Of a stretch of DNA of 43,910 nt, positions 9,283 to 16,896 are shown in pieces. Origin of the DNA: Bacteroidetes bacterium UBA5697 (GTDB lineage Bacteria; Bacteroidota; Bacteroidia; B-17B0; Aurantibacillaceae); the NCBI GenBank assembly GCA_002420145.1, contig DIHL01000012.1:1-43910 (forward strand), in the 5' to 3' direction. The first letter of the stretch is position 1. Each line of letters begins with the position of its first letter. The notes beneath the pieces were generated by a model. The model was not told the origin of the DNA and did no database searches. It saw only the letters and a program-made list of their open reading frames with translations. Position numbers and translations under genes: made by a program.

Positions 9283-9431
9283 TTTAACCACATAGACACA
9301 TAGTTTACAGTGCTATAAGGTAGCGTTAGCATAGCTCAAGCTTCGCTCGATACATAGTATGCTATGTGAGAAAAACTTGTTTTCTATCTTGAACTTTTTG
9401 CGATTAAGTTCTATGTATCTATGTGGTTAAA
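9283..9431. repeat. Long inverted-repeat element with CACATAG arms
   Basis: Arms 9283-9303 and 9411-9431 are 21-bp inverted repeats with a single mismatch (TTTAACCACATAG...). The 107-bp core holds a further near-palindrome, CATAGTATGCTATG, and a segment resembling the TTCGCTCGATAC part of the other repeats here. It carries no ORF. It fills the gap between two gene 3' and 5' ends like a non-autonomous palindromic repeat. Confidence 0.8.
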
Positions 9432-9448
9432 ATATATTTTAATATTAA

Positions 9449-9835
9449 TTACTTAACCGCAATCACCGAAATTTCTACATTCACATCTAATGGTAATCTC
9501 GATACTTGCACCGTTTCTCTCGCTGGGAAGTTACCTGAGAAAAATGAACCATATACTTCATTCATGGCTGCAAAATTATTCATGTCTTTCATGAAAATAG
9601 TTGTTTTCACTACATTGGTTAAATCCATTCCGGCATCTTTTAAAATTGCAGACACGTTTTCCATTACTTTTTTTGTTTCGCTTTTAATATCGCTTAATAT
9701 CAGTTCGCCTGTTTTGGCGTCTTTAGCAACTTGTCCAGATACAAATAGCATATTGCCAGATGCTGGCACCATGTTGGCGTGACTATAAGGTCCAATTGGT
9801 AATGGGGCATTTTCAGATGTAATAACTGTTTTCAT
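9449..9835 (-). CDS. ridA: RidA family enamine/imine deaminase
   Basis: A 128-residue protein matching the RidA/YjgF/YER057c family over its full length. The conserved PIGPYSHA motif is at residues 13-20, the LFVSGQ segment at 30-35, and the signature FPARETVQVSRLPLDVNVEIS carries the substrate-binding Arg106 and Glu121. RidA proteins are trimeric and hydrolyse reactive 2-aminoacrylate and related enamines released by PLP enzymes. The gene is monocistronic and reads toward the palindromic element at 9283-9431. Confidence 0.95.
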   Translation of the reverse strand: MKTVITSENAPLPIGPYSHANMVPASGNMLFVSGQVAKDAKTGELILSDIKSETKKVMENVSAILKDAGMDLTNVVKTTIFMKDMNNFAAMNEVYGSFFSGNFPARETVQVSRLPLDVNVEISVIAVK

Positions 9836-9946
9836 ATTTTAAGTTTTTAGGAATAATAGATTTCTTAAATATACAAAGCTTTGATTTTCTTACAAATTTT
9901 TATTGTCATACACACTAAGATATGAAACGAAGTCGATTGCTTTTAG

Positions 9947-9954
9947 TATGTTTG
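9947..9954 (+). promoter_or_regulatory. -7 element TATGTTTG, near-leaderless start
   Basis: A perfect TAnnTTTG match ending 5 bp before the ATG at 9959. Transcription would start at or within a few bases of the start codon. Confidence 0.55.
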
Positions 9955-9958
9955 TTGT

Positions 9959-10222
9959 ATGCTTATCAATGATGTCATTCTCGAAATCAAAAACTATAAA
10001 AACTCCTCAGTTCATAAATCTGCTTTAGATATTTATAAATTATTAGAAGGAAATAGAGACGTGTTTTTAAAAGCAATGAATGCGGATAATTTCAATCATT
10101 TATTAACGGGTTTTGAAAAGCTATGTTATGAAAATCCCAAGGAATATAACACCGCTAGCTATGCCAGAGAGTATCAGTCGCAATATGATTTACTATTGTT
10201 TTATTTAGATAGAATAGTTTAA
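9959..10222 (+). CDS. Small hypothetical protein, 87 residues
   Basis: Not recognised. The product is soluble, helical in character, has no signal peptide and ends in a hydrophobic stretch, YDLLLFYLDRIV. The start is supported by a TATGTTTG element 5 bp upstream, the same spacing as for the helicase gene that follows after 37 bp. The neighbouring helicase has its own -7 element, so the two are probably separate units. Confidence 0.7.
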   Translation: MLINDVILEIKNYKNSSVHKSALDIYKLLEGNRDVFLKAMNADNFNHLLTGFEKLCYENPKEYNTASYAREYQSQYDLLLFYLDRIV

Positions 10223-10247
10223 GATTTAACCATAAAACTAATTATGT

Positions 10248-10255
10248 TACCTTTG
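10248..10255 (+). promoter_or_regulatory. -7 element TACCTTTG, near-leaderless start
   Basis: A perfect TAnnTTTG match ending 5 bp before the helicase ATG at 10260. The transcript would be leaderless or nearly so. Confidence 0.6.
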
Positions 10256-10259
10256 CAAC

Positions 10260-11492
10260 ATGAAGTTTGAAGAATACCATATTTTACCTGAACTTAAACA
10301 AAGTTTGCAAGAGTTAGGGTTTAAACGCCCAACTGATATTCAGTTTAAAGCCATTCCCAATATTTTAAATGGCGAAGACGTTTTGGCTATTGCACAAACA
10401 GGAACTGGTAAAACAGCTGCTTTTGCTATTCCTATTTTACATTTAATTACTAAAGCAGGAGTAGGGCATGGTGTGCAAGCCATCGTCATGGTTCCCACTC
10501 ACGAATTAGCTATTCAAATTACTGAAGTGTTTGATAAATTAGGTAAGTACACCGACGTTACTACCTTGGGTATTTATGGTGGTGTTGATCAAGACCCACA
10601 AATTGAAAAATTACACCAAGGAGTTGACATTGTGATTGCTACACCAGGTCGTGTGTTTGATTTAGTAAATCAAGGACATTTAAAATTAAGAAATATTAAA
10701 GTATTGGTGTTGGACGAAGCAGATTTAATGTTGGATTTAGGCTTTTATAAAGACATTGAAGACTTGATTAAATACTTGCCACGTCATCGTCAAACTTTAT
10801 TTTTCTCGGCAACCATAAATGAAAAGATTAAGAAATTAGCTTATTCATTAGTTCGTAATGCAATTCGAATTCAAATTTCTCCTAAAGATCCAGTTTCCAA
10901 AAATGTAACACACTCGGTGATGTTTGTGAGTATGGATGATAAACGTTTCTTTTTAGAACGTATCGTCAACGAAAACCCTGAGAGTAGAATATTAGTATTT
11001 GTTCGTACAAAAGTGAGAGCAGAGCGTGTGTTTGAAGCCATGAATCGTGTTGGTATTAAAAGCCAAACTATGCATGGTGGCAAAGATCAAGAAAATCGGT
11101 TAGAAGTAATGAATGGTTTTAAAAATGGTGATTTTAAATTATTAATAGCCACTGATATTAGTGCACGAGGCGTGGATATTGCCAATGTGGATTATGTGGT
11201 TAATTACGATTTGCCAGATGTTGCCGAAAACTATGTGCATCGAGTAGGGCGTACTGGACGTGGAAATAATAAAGGTGTGGCCGTATCATTTTGTAGTCCT
11301 GAAGAAAAACCTGTTTTAGATGAAATAGAAAGCTTTATGGATAAAAAAATTAATGTTCTTGAAGTTGCTAAAGCTGATTATAGTGAAACGTTAGCTTTAA
11401 CTGACGATGTAAATGACAATTGGAAAAAATTAATTGCCGACGCTGAAAAAGAAGATAAAGCATACAAAGCTAAAAAGAAGAAGAAAAAATAG
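10260..11492 (+). CDS. DEAD-box ATP-dependent RNA helicase (RhlE-like)
   Basis: The 410-residue protein contains the two RecA-like domains of DEAD-box helicases: a Q motif near residues 18-27 (RPTDIQFKAIP), motif I AQTGTGKT at 45-52, DEAD at 152-155, SAT near 180, and HRVGRTGR of motif VI in the second domain. The C terminus is a short lysine-rich tail (KAYKAKKKKKK) of the kind that binds RNA non-specifically. Such enzymes remodel rRNA during ribosome assembly or assist RNA decay, especially in the cold. The length fits the RhlE/SrmB group; the exact orthologue cannot be assigned. A palindromic repeat cluster follows. Confidence 0.93.
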   Translation: MKFEEYHILPELKQSLQELGFKRPTDIQFKAIPNILNGEDVLAIAQTGTGKTAAFAIPILHLITKAGVGHGVQAIVMVPTHELAIQITEVFDKLGKYTDVTTLGIYGGVDQDPQIEKLHQGVDIVIATPGRVFDLVNQGHLKLRNIKVLVLDEADLMLDLGFYKDIEDLIKYLPRHRQTLFFSATINEKIKKLAYSLVRNAIRIQISPKDPVSKNVTHSVMFVSMDDKRFFLERIVNENPESRILVFVRTKVRAERVFEAMNRVGIKSQTMHGGKDQENRLEVMNGFKNGDFKLLIATDISARGVDIANVDYVVNYDLPDVAENYVHRVGRTGRGNNKGVAVSFCSPEEKPVLDEIESFMDKKINVLEVAKADYSETLALTDDVNDNWKKLIADAEKEDKAYKAKKKKKK

Positions 11493-11500
11493 GAATTAAT

Positions 11501-11633
11501 GTTACTTCGAGCCTGTCTATTCGAAGATAGGTAGCCTGAGGAACGAAGGCTGTATCGAGAAGTGAATTTAAAATGGTTCTCGATACAATTTTTCGATAAA
11601 GGAACATCGAAAAATCACTCGAACTGACAAACA
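11501..11633. repeat. Nested palindromic intergenic repeat (CTTCGAG family)
   Basis: The element begins with GTTACTTCGAG and ends with CTCGAACTGAC, an imperfect terminal inverted repeat. Inside is a second pair, GTATCGAGAA and TTCTCGATAC. The same plan recurs at 20328-20454 and 27829-27914. It is non-coding and lies between the helicase and pseudouridine synthase genes. Confidence 0.8.
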
Positions 11634-11643
11634 AATATTCATG

Positions 11644-11692
11644 TCACACTGAGCGCCTGCCTTGTCGGCAGACAGGGAGTCGAAGTGTAAAA
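11644..11692. repeat. Palindromic repeat GTCACACTGAGC...GAGTCGAAGTGTAA
   Basis: A short hairpin-forming repeat whose ends are complementary (CACACT and AGTGT). This copy carries an inner insert with its own inverted pair, CTGCCTTGTCGGCAG. Shorter copies occur at 27924-27950 and 43241-43266. Confidence 0.75.
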
Positions 11693-11702
11693 TAACAAAA
11701 AA

Positions 11703-12398
11703 ATGAAAGTAGATAAATACATAGGTCAATCAGGTTACACATCACGCCGTAAGGCTTATGAATTAATAGATGCCAAACGAGTAGTGGTAAATGGCAAAGT
11801 GGCCAACTTTAGCACTAAAATTAAAGACGGTGACGTGATTTTAATTGACGGCGAAGAACTTAAGAAAAAAGAGTTCATCCCAACTTATATTGTTTACAAT
11901 AAACCAAAAGGTATTGAGTGTACTTCTGAGAAAATAGAAAACAATATCATTGATGCCATTGGTCATTCGCAAGCTATTTATCCTATTGGGAGATTAGATA
12001 AAGATTCGGAAGGATTAATTTTATTGACCAATCATGGTGAAATCATCAATAAAATTGGAAACTCTAAGTTTGAACACGAAAAAGAATACATCGTGACTTT
12101 GAATTTACCTGTAAGAACAGCTTTTATGAAAGAGATTTCGGAAGGAATAGAAATTGAAGGTGTAAAAACAAAACCTTGTGTGGTTACAAAAGAGCCGAAT
12201 TCGAAAAGAATTTTCAGAATTATTTTAACCCAAGGCTTAAATAGACAAATTCGTCGAATGTGTAATGCATTTGATTATCAAGTAATCAAGCTTCAGCGAA
12301 TTCGCGTCATGAATATTCATTTAGGTAAGCTTAAAATTGGCGAATGGCGTGATTTAACCGAAACTGAGCTTAAGGAGTTGTTCGCTCAATTAAACTAG
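11703..12398 (+). CDS. rluF: 23S rRNA pseudouridine synthase, RluF type
   Basis: The 231-residue protein has an N-terminal S4 RNA-binding domain (residues 1-60, TSRRKAYELIDAKRVVVNG) followed by an RsuA/RluB/E/F catalytic domain. The catalytic aspartate is in GRLDKDSEGLILLTNHG (Asp99). ILTQGLNRQIRRMC is the RluF-specific version of the C-terminal motif. RluF converts U2604 of 23S rRNA to pseudouridine near the peptidyl transferase region. The gene starts 4 bp after an A tract that follows two palindromic repeats. Confidence 0.88.
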   Translation: MKVDKYIGQSGYTSRRKAYELIDAKRVVVNGKVANFSTKIKDGDVILIDGEELKKKEFIPTYIVYNKPKGIECTSEKIENNIIDAIGHSQAIYPIGRLDKDSEGLILLTNHGEIINKIGNSKFEHEKEYIVTLNLPVRTAFMKEISEGIEIEGVKTKPCVVTKEPNSKRIFRIILTQGLNRQIRRMCNAFDYQVIKLQRIRVMNIHLGKLKIGEWRDLTETELKELFAQLN

Positions 12399-12495
12399 CG
12401 TTTTGCATACTTATTTTTGCATTTCGCCACTATTTTATAATTTCTTTACAAAAAATCTCTAAATTTATACCAAGTAAAATAATATTTTAAAACAG

Positions 12496-12888
12496 ATGGA
12501 AAAATATTCAGTAGAAGCAACATCAAATACACCAACCATTAAATTTGATTTAAAGAAAGGTGAATTAAATATTTCAGGGCGTTCTATTCCAGAAAATTCT
12601 ATCGAGTTTTATAATCCCTTATTTGAAGCCTTGGATACATATTTTGCAAACCCTAATTCAAAAAATGCAACCATTTTAAATATTCAGTTAGAATATTATA
12701 ACAGTAGTTCTTCGGCTTGTTTATTAAGTGTTTTTAAGAAGTTAGAAAAATTTAATAAAGGCAAAGGTTCGCCAGTAACTATTAATTGGATTTACGAAGA
12801 AAACGACGAAGATATTTTAGCAGCTGGTAAAAACTTTGAAGGCATGGTTGACTTACCTTTTCAAATGATTGCTATTTCTGAGAACTAG
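12496..12888 (+). CDS. SiaC-family regulatory phosphoprotein (DUF1987)
   Basis: The 130-residue product matches the DUF1987/SiaC family along its whole length, including PTIKFDLKKGELNISGRSIPE near the N terminus and LEYYNSSSSACLL around residues 65-77. In Pseudomonas, SiaC is phosphorylated by the kinase SiaB on a Thr in the equivalent loop and controls a diguanylate cyclase. Here Ser70-Ser73 would be the candidate phosphosite. No SiaA, SiaB or SiaD partner is nearby, so the gene is an orphan in this window. It ends 31 bp before the convergent HigA stop, with a T-rich gap. Confidence 0.8.
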   Translation: MEKYSVEATSNTPTIKFDLKKGELNISGRSIPENSIEFYNPLFEALDTYFANPNSKNATILNIQLEYYNSSSSACLLSVFKKLEKFNKGKGSPVTINWIYEENDEDILAAGKNFEGMVDLPFQMIAISEN

Positions 12889-12919
12889 TTTTTTACCTTT
12901 TACTTACTCTTTTTTTAAT

Positions 12920-13219
12920 TTAAGCAGCGCTTTGAACGAATTGTTTTATTGTGTTCAAGTCTTTTTGTTTAAGTGTTTTTTCTTCTTCAATATCAAAATC
13001 ATCTTGAAGCCCTAGCCAAAATTTCGCAGAATTACCAAAAAACTTTGAAAATCTTAAAGCGGTGTCGGCTGTAATACGTCTATTGCCTTTAATAATTTCA
13101 GAAATACGAGTTTGAGGAATAGAAATTTCTTTCGAAAGCCTGTAAGCAGTTATTTCTAAAGGAATTAAAAACTCTTCTAATAAAATTTCTCCTGGGTGAA
13201 TATTTTTTAATTTTTTCAT
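12920..13219 (-). CDS. higA: HigA-type antitoxin, XRE-family HTH
   Basis: An approximately 99-residue protein in the HigA/VapI family. The signature NIHPGEILLEEFL is at the N terminus, followed by an XRE helix-turn-helix, SKEISIPQTRISEIIKGNRRI. I chose the ATG at 13219 (MKKLKNIHPGE); the upstream TTG at 13237 would overlap higB. The gene follows higB with a 4-bp gap, the toxin-first order usual for HigBA. The complex should bind the palindrome upstream of higB and repress the pair, while HigA neutralises the HigB RNase. Confidence 0.92.
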   Translation of the reverse strand: MKKLKNIHPGEILLEEFLIPLEITAYRLSKEISIPQTRISEIIKGNRRITADTALRFSKFFGNSAKFWLGLQDDFDIEEEKTLKQKDLNTIKQFVQSAA

Positions 13220-13223
13220 AGTT

Positions 13224-13505
13224 CTAGTGATAGTCAATTAATTCAACATTGTATGCATTTCCGTTTTCCCATTTAAAAATGATGCGCCATTGGTCATTTA
13301 CTCTTATCGAATAAAAGTCTTTTAAATTGCCTTTTAATTTTTCTAGTTTATTAGAAGGAGGAATCATCAAATCTTTTATGTCAACAGAGTTATTTAGCAT
13401 CCTTAATTTTCGTCTAGTAATTTCTTGTATTTCATTTGCAAAACCTTTAACTCTTTCGCCTTCCCATATTTTTTGAGTGGTTTTATTCCCAAATGAAACA
13501 ATCAT
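13224..13505 (-). CDS. higB: HigB-type toxin, RelE/ParE-fold mRNA interferase
   Basis: 93 residues matching the HigB family. EGERVKGFANEIQEITRRKLRML forms the N-terminal helices, and SIRVNDQWRIIFKWENGNAYNVELIDYH is the beta-sheet core and conserved C terminus, with Arg and His residues expected in the active site. HigB cleaves mRNA on the ribosome when HigA is lost. Length and order fit an intact, probably functional pair. Such modules are commonly mobile, and this one borders the accessory run at 13.6-17.7 kb. Confidence 0.92.
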   Translation of the reverse strand: MIVSFGNKTTQKIWEGERVKGFANEIQEITRRKLRMLNNSVDIKDLMIPPSNKLEKLKGNLKDFYSIRVNDQWRIIFKWENGNAYNVELIDYH

Positions 13506-13516
13506 AATACCGTGTT

Positions 13517-13537
13517 ACGTTACTAACGTTAAAGGTA
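13517..13537 (-). promoter_or_regulatory. Candidate HigA operator overlapping the higBA promoter
   Basis: ACGTT and AACGT form a perfect inverted repeat around ACT at 13517-13529. On the reverse strand TACCTTTA, a near match to the -7 consensus, occupies 13537-13530 directly upstream. The palindrome would therefore cover the transcription start of higBA, the expected place for autorepression. Confidence 0.5.
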
Positions 13538-13578
13538 AGTAATATATTTTGTTCATACAAAATTATTTTTTAATGATT

Positions 13579-13767
13579 TTAACTCGCTATTCCCTTTTTA
13601 ATTCTTGGACTTAATAAAGTAACCACCAAGCCAATAATGGGTGTTAATACAATGCACCAATACACTGATTTACGATAACCAATTTCTCGTTGAGCACCAA
13701 AAGCTTGAGCTACCAATGCAGTTGCGTGCAAATAAATAAGTACTCCTGTTATCCAATCGTATTTCAT
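13579..13767 (-). CDS. Small two-helix membrane protein, 62 residues
   Basis: The protein has two predicted membrane helices (residues about 7-24 and 36-53) separated by GAQREIGYRKSVYWCIV, and ends LSPRIKKGIAS. The pattern of a basic REIG loop followed by LTPIIGL resembles a small unnamed membrane protein common in Bacteroidota. No function is known to me. It lies at the downstream end of the accessory run. Confidence 0.65.
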   Translation of the reverse strand: MKYDWITGVLIYLHATALVAQAFGAQREIGYRKSVYWCIVLTPIIGLVVTLLSPRIKKGIAS

Positions 13768-13932
13768 GGCTGTTGTATTTATATATAAAGCTATTGAAAT
13801 TTAGGTTAGGAGAGAATGAAGAGGTCTTAAAAATTCATAAAAGCTTTTTTTATTAAGACTAATAATAGCCTATGTTAACTGTTTTATTTTTTTTGAAAGA
13901 TGCGCGTTTACTTTATTTACTATTCACAAATT

Positions 13933-14736
13933 CTAATTAGTTTCAAATAAAGGTTTATTACTTACTTTAATGAGTTCATTATCTAAATAGGCTCTTGCCC
14001 CAAAACCACATTCAAAAGAAGCGTTGGCAACGGCTATCACTTTTTTATTGCTAAAGGTAAACGTAATCTCGCACCACTTATCATCTTCACCAGAAATATT
14101 AGCTTTGTATATATAGATATCTCCTTTTTTCACTGCTTTTCCACTAGCGTATGCTATGTGCGAGGTTGGTCCACAAACCATATCCACTATAAACTGTAAC
14201 GAATCATTTCCTAACTTTTTAAAATTGGCTGTGCCGCCATTAAATACTAATTCAATATTCGGATAAAACAAATCACTAATAAAATAGGATTCAACTTTAT
14301 AAGTTCCGTCAATGTCATTTGAGGTGTTTTTATTTAAGGCCATTAAATCATTAGGCTTTAGCTGTTTTGCGGTTTCAGCATTTTTATATTTCAGTAAAAC
14401 TGTTAGAGGATCTTTGTTTTCAGCTTTCCAAAATCCTTTCAGCGAATCGCCATTTTCCTTAGATAGATAAAAGGAACCTGTATTTTTGTTTTTAAAAAAC
14501 TCTTCAATACTCATGCAGTCACCCTTTATGTCGCCTTTTATTTGTAATGCAACTTTTTTTCCTTTATAGTTATAGCTTCCCTTAAATTGTTTGGTTGATT
14601 TATCAAATTGTGTAATAAACATTTCAATTGAATATTTACCAATTTTACCAGTTAATTCAACTGGTTTAAATTGAGCATTGGCATGCAAACTTATTAATAC
14701 AATGCCAAGTAACATGTTCTTTAAAATAGTATTCAT
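13933..14736 (-). CDS. Exported hypothetical protein, 267 residues
   Basis: Not recognised. It has a Sec signal peptide with likely cleavage after HANA (residue 21). The first half contains FKGSYNYKGKKVALQIKGDI and LKGFWKAENKDPLTVLLKY, a beta-rich pattern seen in secreted Bacteroidota proteins that hold lipocalin-like or repeat beta sheets. The second half, with NGGTANFKKLGNDSLQF and a CGPTSHIAYASGKA segment, may be a separate small domain. It is the last of five reverse-strand exported proteins in a row, each with its own spacer. Confidence 0.7.
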   Translation of the reverse strand: MNTILKNMLLGIVLISLHANAQFKPVELTGKIGKYSIEMFITQFDKSTKQFKGSYNYKGKKVALQIKGDIKGDCMSIEEFFKNKNTGSFYLSKENGDSLKGFWKAENKDPLTVLLKYKNAETAKQLKPNDLMALNKNTSNDIDGTYKVESYFISDLFYPNIELVFNGGTANFKKLGNDSLQFIVDMVCGPTSHIAYASGKAVKKGDIYIYKANISGEDDKWCEITFTFSNKKVIAVANASFECGFGARAYLDNELIKVSNKPLFETN

Positions 14737-14894
14737 ATATAATACAGCTTGATTTAATTGGTTTATTAAGTAAAAATAATTATTAAATAGTGAATGTGAT
14801 AATTAATTATTCTATTTAGCCTTTCAAACTGTTTGCTTAGTGTGTGTTATAACTCGTTGCCACCATTTAGCGTAACTTTTGAGTGTTTGCTAAA

Positions 14895-15341
14895 TTACTT
14901 AAAGTTTTCCTTAGAAACTGGGATAAAATTGAAACCGTCATCATATTTCAATGGTAAGATGTGATAATAATATGCGTCTTCATATTGTTTATTTGTCAAT
15001 GCTAGTGTAATTGTGGTGTAAATTTTTATAAAATCATTTTTAAGCAAATAATTATAATTACAAGAAATACTTTTTGTTCCTGGCGGCAACTCATTACCAC
15101 TAGGGTCAAACGCTGTTTGCTTACTAATGAATGTGAATTGAAGTTTATTAGTTTTTAGAAATTTTATTTCAATGTATGGTGCAGTGTCTGTTTTTAAGCT
15201 TAGTGTTGCGGGTTTTGTATTCTTGTCAATTAAGTTTACGGTAGACTGCCACAAATTATTTTGCAGTTTTTCCTTTATATTCTGTGATATTAGATTAAAG
15301 GAATATGACAATAGTGTCAAACAAATAAATAACAATTTCAT
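14895..15341 (-). CDS. Exported hypothetical protein, 148 residues
   Basis: Not recognised. It has a signal peptide (MKLLFICLTLLSYSFNLISQ, likely cleaved near residue 19) and a beta-rich mature part. Phrases such as NNLWQSTVNLIDKNTKPATL and CNYNYLLKNDFIKIYTTI resemble small lipocalin-like exported proteins, but I cannot assign a family. The upstream sequence AGACAACAG is shared with the spacer of the gene at 16897-17658. Member of the accessory run. Confidence 0.65.
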   Translation of the reverse strand: MKLLFICLTLLSYSFNLISQNIKEKLQNNLWQSTVNLIDKNTKPATLSLKTDTAPYIEIKFLKTNKLQFTFISKQTAFDPSGNELPPGTKSISCNYNYLLKNDFIKIYTTITLALTNKQYEDAYYYHILPLKYDDGFNFIPVSKENFK

Positions 15342-15395
15342 AATTCGCTGTTGTCTAAGGAGTATTTGTCTTTTTGTGATAATGAGTCGTTTTTG

Positions 15396-16187
15396 CTATT
15401 GGTTGTCTAATCGTTTAGTTTTTATGTCTAATGTACCATTGTCGTTATACAATGTTATTCTTTCAAAGTATTTGACAACACTGCTTTTATTTAAACTGTC
15501 ATTTTTGATAGTGATGGTTTCTACAACAAATGAGGAGTCATTTTTGTCAATTATTGTTTTTTTGTTTTCTTCATAATTCGCTTCATTTTCATCGAAATTA
15601 CCACCGTTAGAACTGAAAGTTGTCAACCCGTATATGAATGAAAAGTTGTTGATGTCGTAATAATTGTCGTAGCTAATTTCGGCTCCAGTACCTGTCCAAC
15701 CGCTACTAACTTTTATAATTGGAGTGCATAAAGTGTCAATTTGGATTGTACCGTATTCACCAAACCCACCTAATTGAAAAACATGTTTTTTGAAATTAAT
15801 CAATCTAAAGCCATCTTGGTTTTTTTCAAATTCAGCTATACCAATATCTGGGCAACACACATGACAGTCTGCTTTTAAGCCGTTTTCATACCGGTCGGTG
15901 CGAAGTATAACGAAATATTTATTGTCTAATTTTAAAATTGTATCGACCGTTGTATGACAAAGACTGTCGCTGGAAAGCTCATTTGAAAATTCGTAAATAT
16001 CTTGGTAGCCTGTAGGCCAAAGAATTTGATTTTCTTTAATGGTTGAATTGTCAAAAAGAATAGAAAGTGAATTTAAGTTCTCAATGTTTTTAAAGTCTAA
16101 TGTCAGACTATTAGCCTTATCGTTAAGATGTTCTGAATGGCAAGAACAAAATATTCCGAAAGTTAATATTATAATTATTATTTTCAT
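15396..16187 (-). CDS. Hypothetical lipoprotein, 263 residues
   Basis: Not recognised. The N terminus MKIIIIILTFGIFCSCHSEH is a lipoprotein signal with Cys14 or Cys16 as the acylation site. The mature region has no visible repeats; it contains CHVCCPDIGIAEF near residue 115, a cysteine cluster that could bind metal or form disulfides, and a C-terminal YFERITLYNDNGTLDIKTKRL strand-rich end. Many Asp codons are GAC, unlike the GAT-rich core genes. Member of the accessory run. Confidence 0.68.
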   Translation of the reverse strand: MKIIIIILTFGIFCSCHSEHLNDKANSLTLDFKNIENLNSLSILFDNSTIKENQILWPTGYQDIYEFSNELSSDSLCHTTVDTILKLDNKYFVILRTDRYENGLKADCHVCCPDIGIAEFEKNQDGFRLINFKKHVFQLGGFGEYGTIQIDTLCTPIIKVSSGWTGTGAEISYDNYYDINNFSFIYGLTTFSSNGGNFDENEANYEENKKTIIDKNDSSFVVETITIKNDSLNKSSVVKYFERITLYNDNGTLDIKTKRLDNQ

Positions 16188-16263
16188 TGTTGTTCGCCCG
16201 TATTAGGAAAAGGTGCTGTTAGCAGTTGTAAGCAACACAAAATTAAGGTCTCTCTATCAAGTG

Positions 16264-16680
16264 TCAATTTGTTATTTTAAAAACGATTGGATGTAAAATA
16301 ACAGTGTCTTTTTTATTGTTTATTGCTTTTATGTTATCTATGTGGAAATTAGGTGAAATTGAAGCGGTTAAAGTCAGCATACTATCTACGACTTCTTGAC
16401 TTAACGAGTCGGATACACATTTAAATTCTATAAGCTTTCCATTTTTGATAAATGACGCATTAAATGAAACTATTTTTAAACTGTCCTTATTGTTGTTTAA
16501 TTTAAGTTGTCTGTCTTTAATAATTTCAGTTGTCTTGTGATGTCCATAATCAAAACCACTAATTGTAACATTAGGCTTATCTTGTATTTTAGAGTCTTTA
16601 CTAACAATTTCTTTAGGGGTCTGACAAAAAAGATTTGTCCAAGTAATTAGAATAGCTAAAATAAATACTAAATGTTTCAT
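16264..16680 (-). CDS. Exported hypothetical protein, 138 residues
   Basis: Not recognised. The signal peptide MKHLVFILAILITWTNLFCQ is likely cleaved near residue 19. The mature part is small, polar and lysine-rich, and ends NNKKDTVILHPIVFKITN. Its promoter is the best consensus match of the run (16779-16809), so it is transcribed on its own with a leader of roughly 90 nt. Confidence 0.62.
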   Translation of the reverse strand: MKHLVFILAILITWTNLFCQTPKEIVSKDSKIQDKPNVTISGFDYGHHKTTEIIKDRQLKLNNNKDSLKIVSFNASFIKNGKLIEFKCVSDSLSQEVVDSMLTLTASISPNFHIDNIKAINNKKDTVILHPIVFKITN

Positions 16681-16708
16681 ATGCTTTAAGTGTCTTTGTA
16701 TTCAGCTT

Positions 16709-16722
16709 ATTGCTACTAACCT
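16709..16722 (-). repeat. Recurring spacer motif, copy 1
   Basis: ATTGCTACTAACCT on the + strand (GTTAGTAGCAAT on the coding strand) lies 29 bp before the start codon of the gene at 16264-16680. A 12-of-14 match lies at 17671-17684 before the next gene. A looser GTGGCAACG version is in the spacer near 14850. Confidence 0.5.
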
Positions 16723-16778
16723 TTTTCGCGCTAAGCAACGGTTTGATTTGAAACAGTGTCCTGCCGAAATGGTATTAA

Positions 16779-16809
16779 CAAAGATAACTGCTTATTGGAC
16801 TTTTGCAAA
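16779..16809 (-). promoter_or_regulatory. Consensus promoter inside the accessory run
   Basis: On the reverse strand TTTG (16809-16806), a 19-bp spacer and TATCTTTG (16786-16779) match the Bacteroidota consensus exactly. The -33 box sits inside the left arm of the inverted repeat at 16798-16848. It should drive the gene at 16264-16680. Confidence 0.7.
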
Positions 16810-16848
16810 GCGAAAATTAATTAATTGTCTACCATGTTTGCAAAAGTC
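16798..16848. repeat. Perfect 12-bp inverted repeat
   Basis: GACTTTTGCAAA (16798-16809) and TTTGCAAAAGTC (16837-16848) are perfect complements separated by 27 bp. It lies between two exported-protein genes. It could be a terminator stem for the upstream gene or a recombination-type structure. Confidence 0.7.
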
Positions 16849-16896
16849 GAAGCCGAATGCCCAAATGGGATTTAGGTTGGGTTAGTTGCTGTTTTT

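Noticed and set aside
9423..9782. 119-residue + strand ORF
   Set aside because: Antisense to ridA, whose family motifs are complete.
11501..11692. CRISPR array
   Set aside because: The repeated pieces are palindromic and of unequal length and spacing, with no regular repeat-spacer alternation and no cas genes.
15172..15576. 134-residue + strand ORF
   Set aside because: It lies antisense to two exported-protein genes that have clear signal sequences; its translation is hydrophobic without domain pattern.
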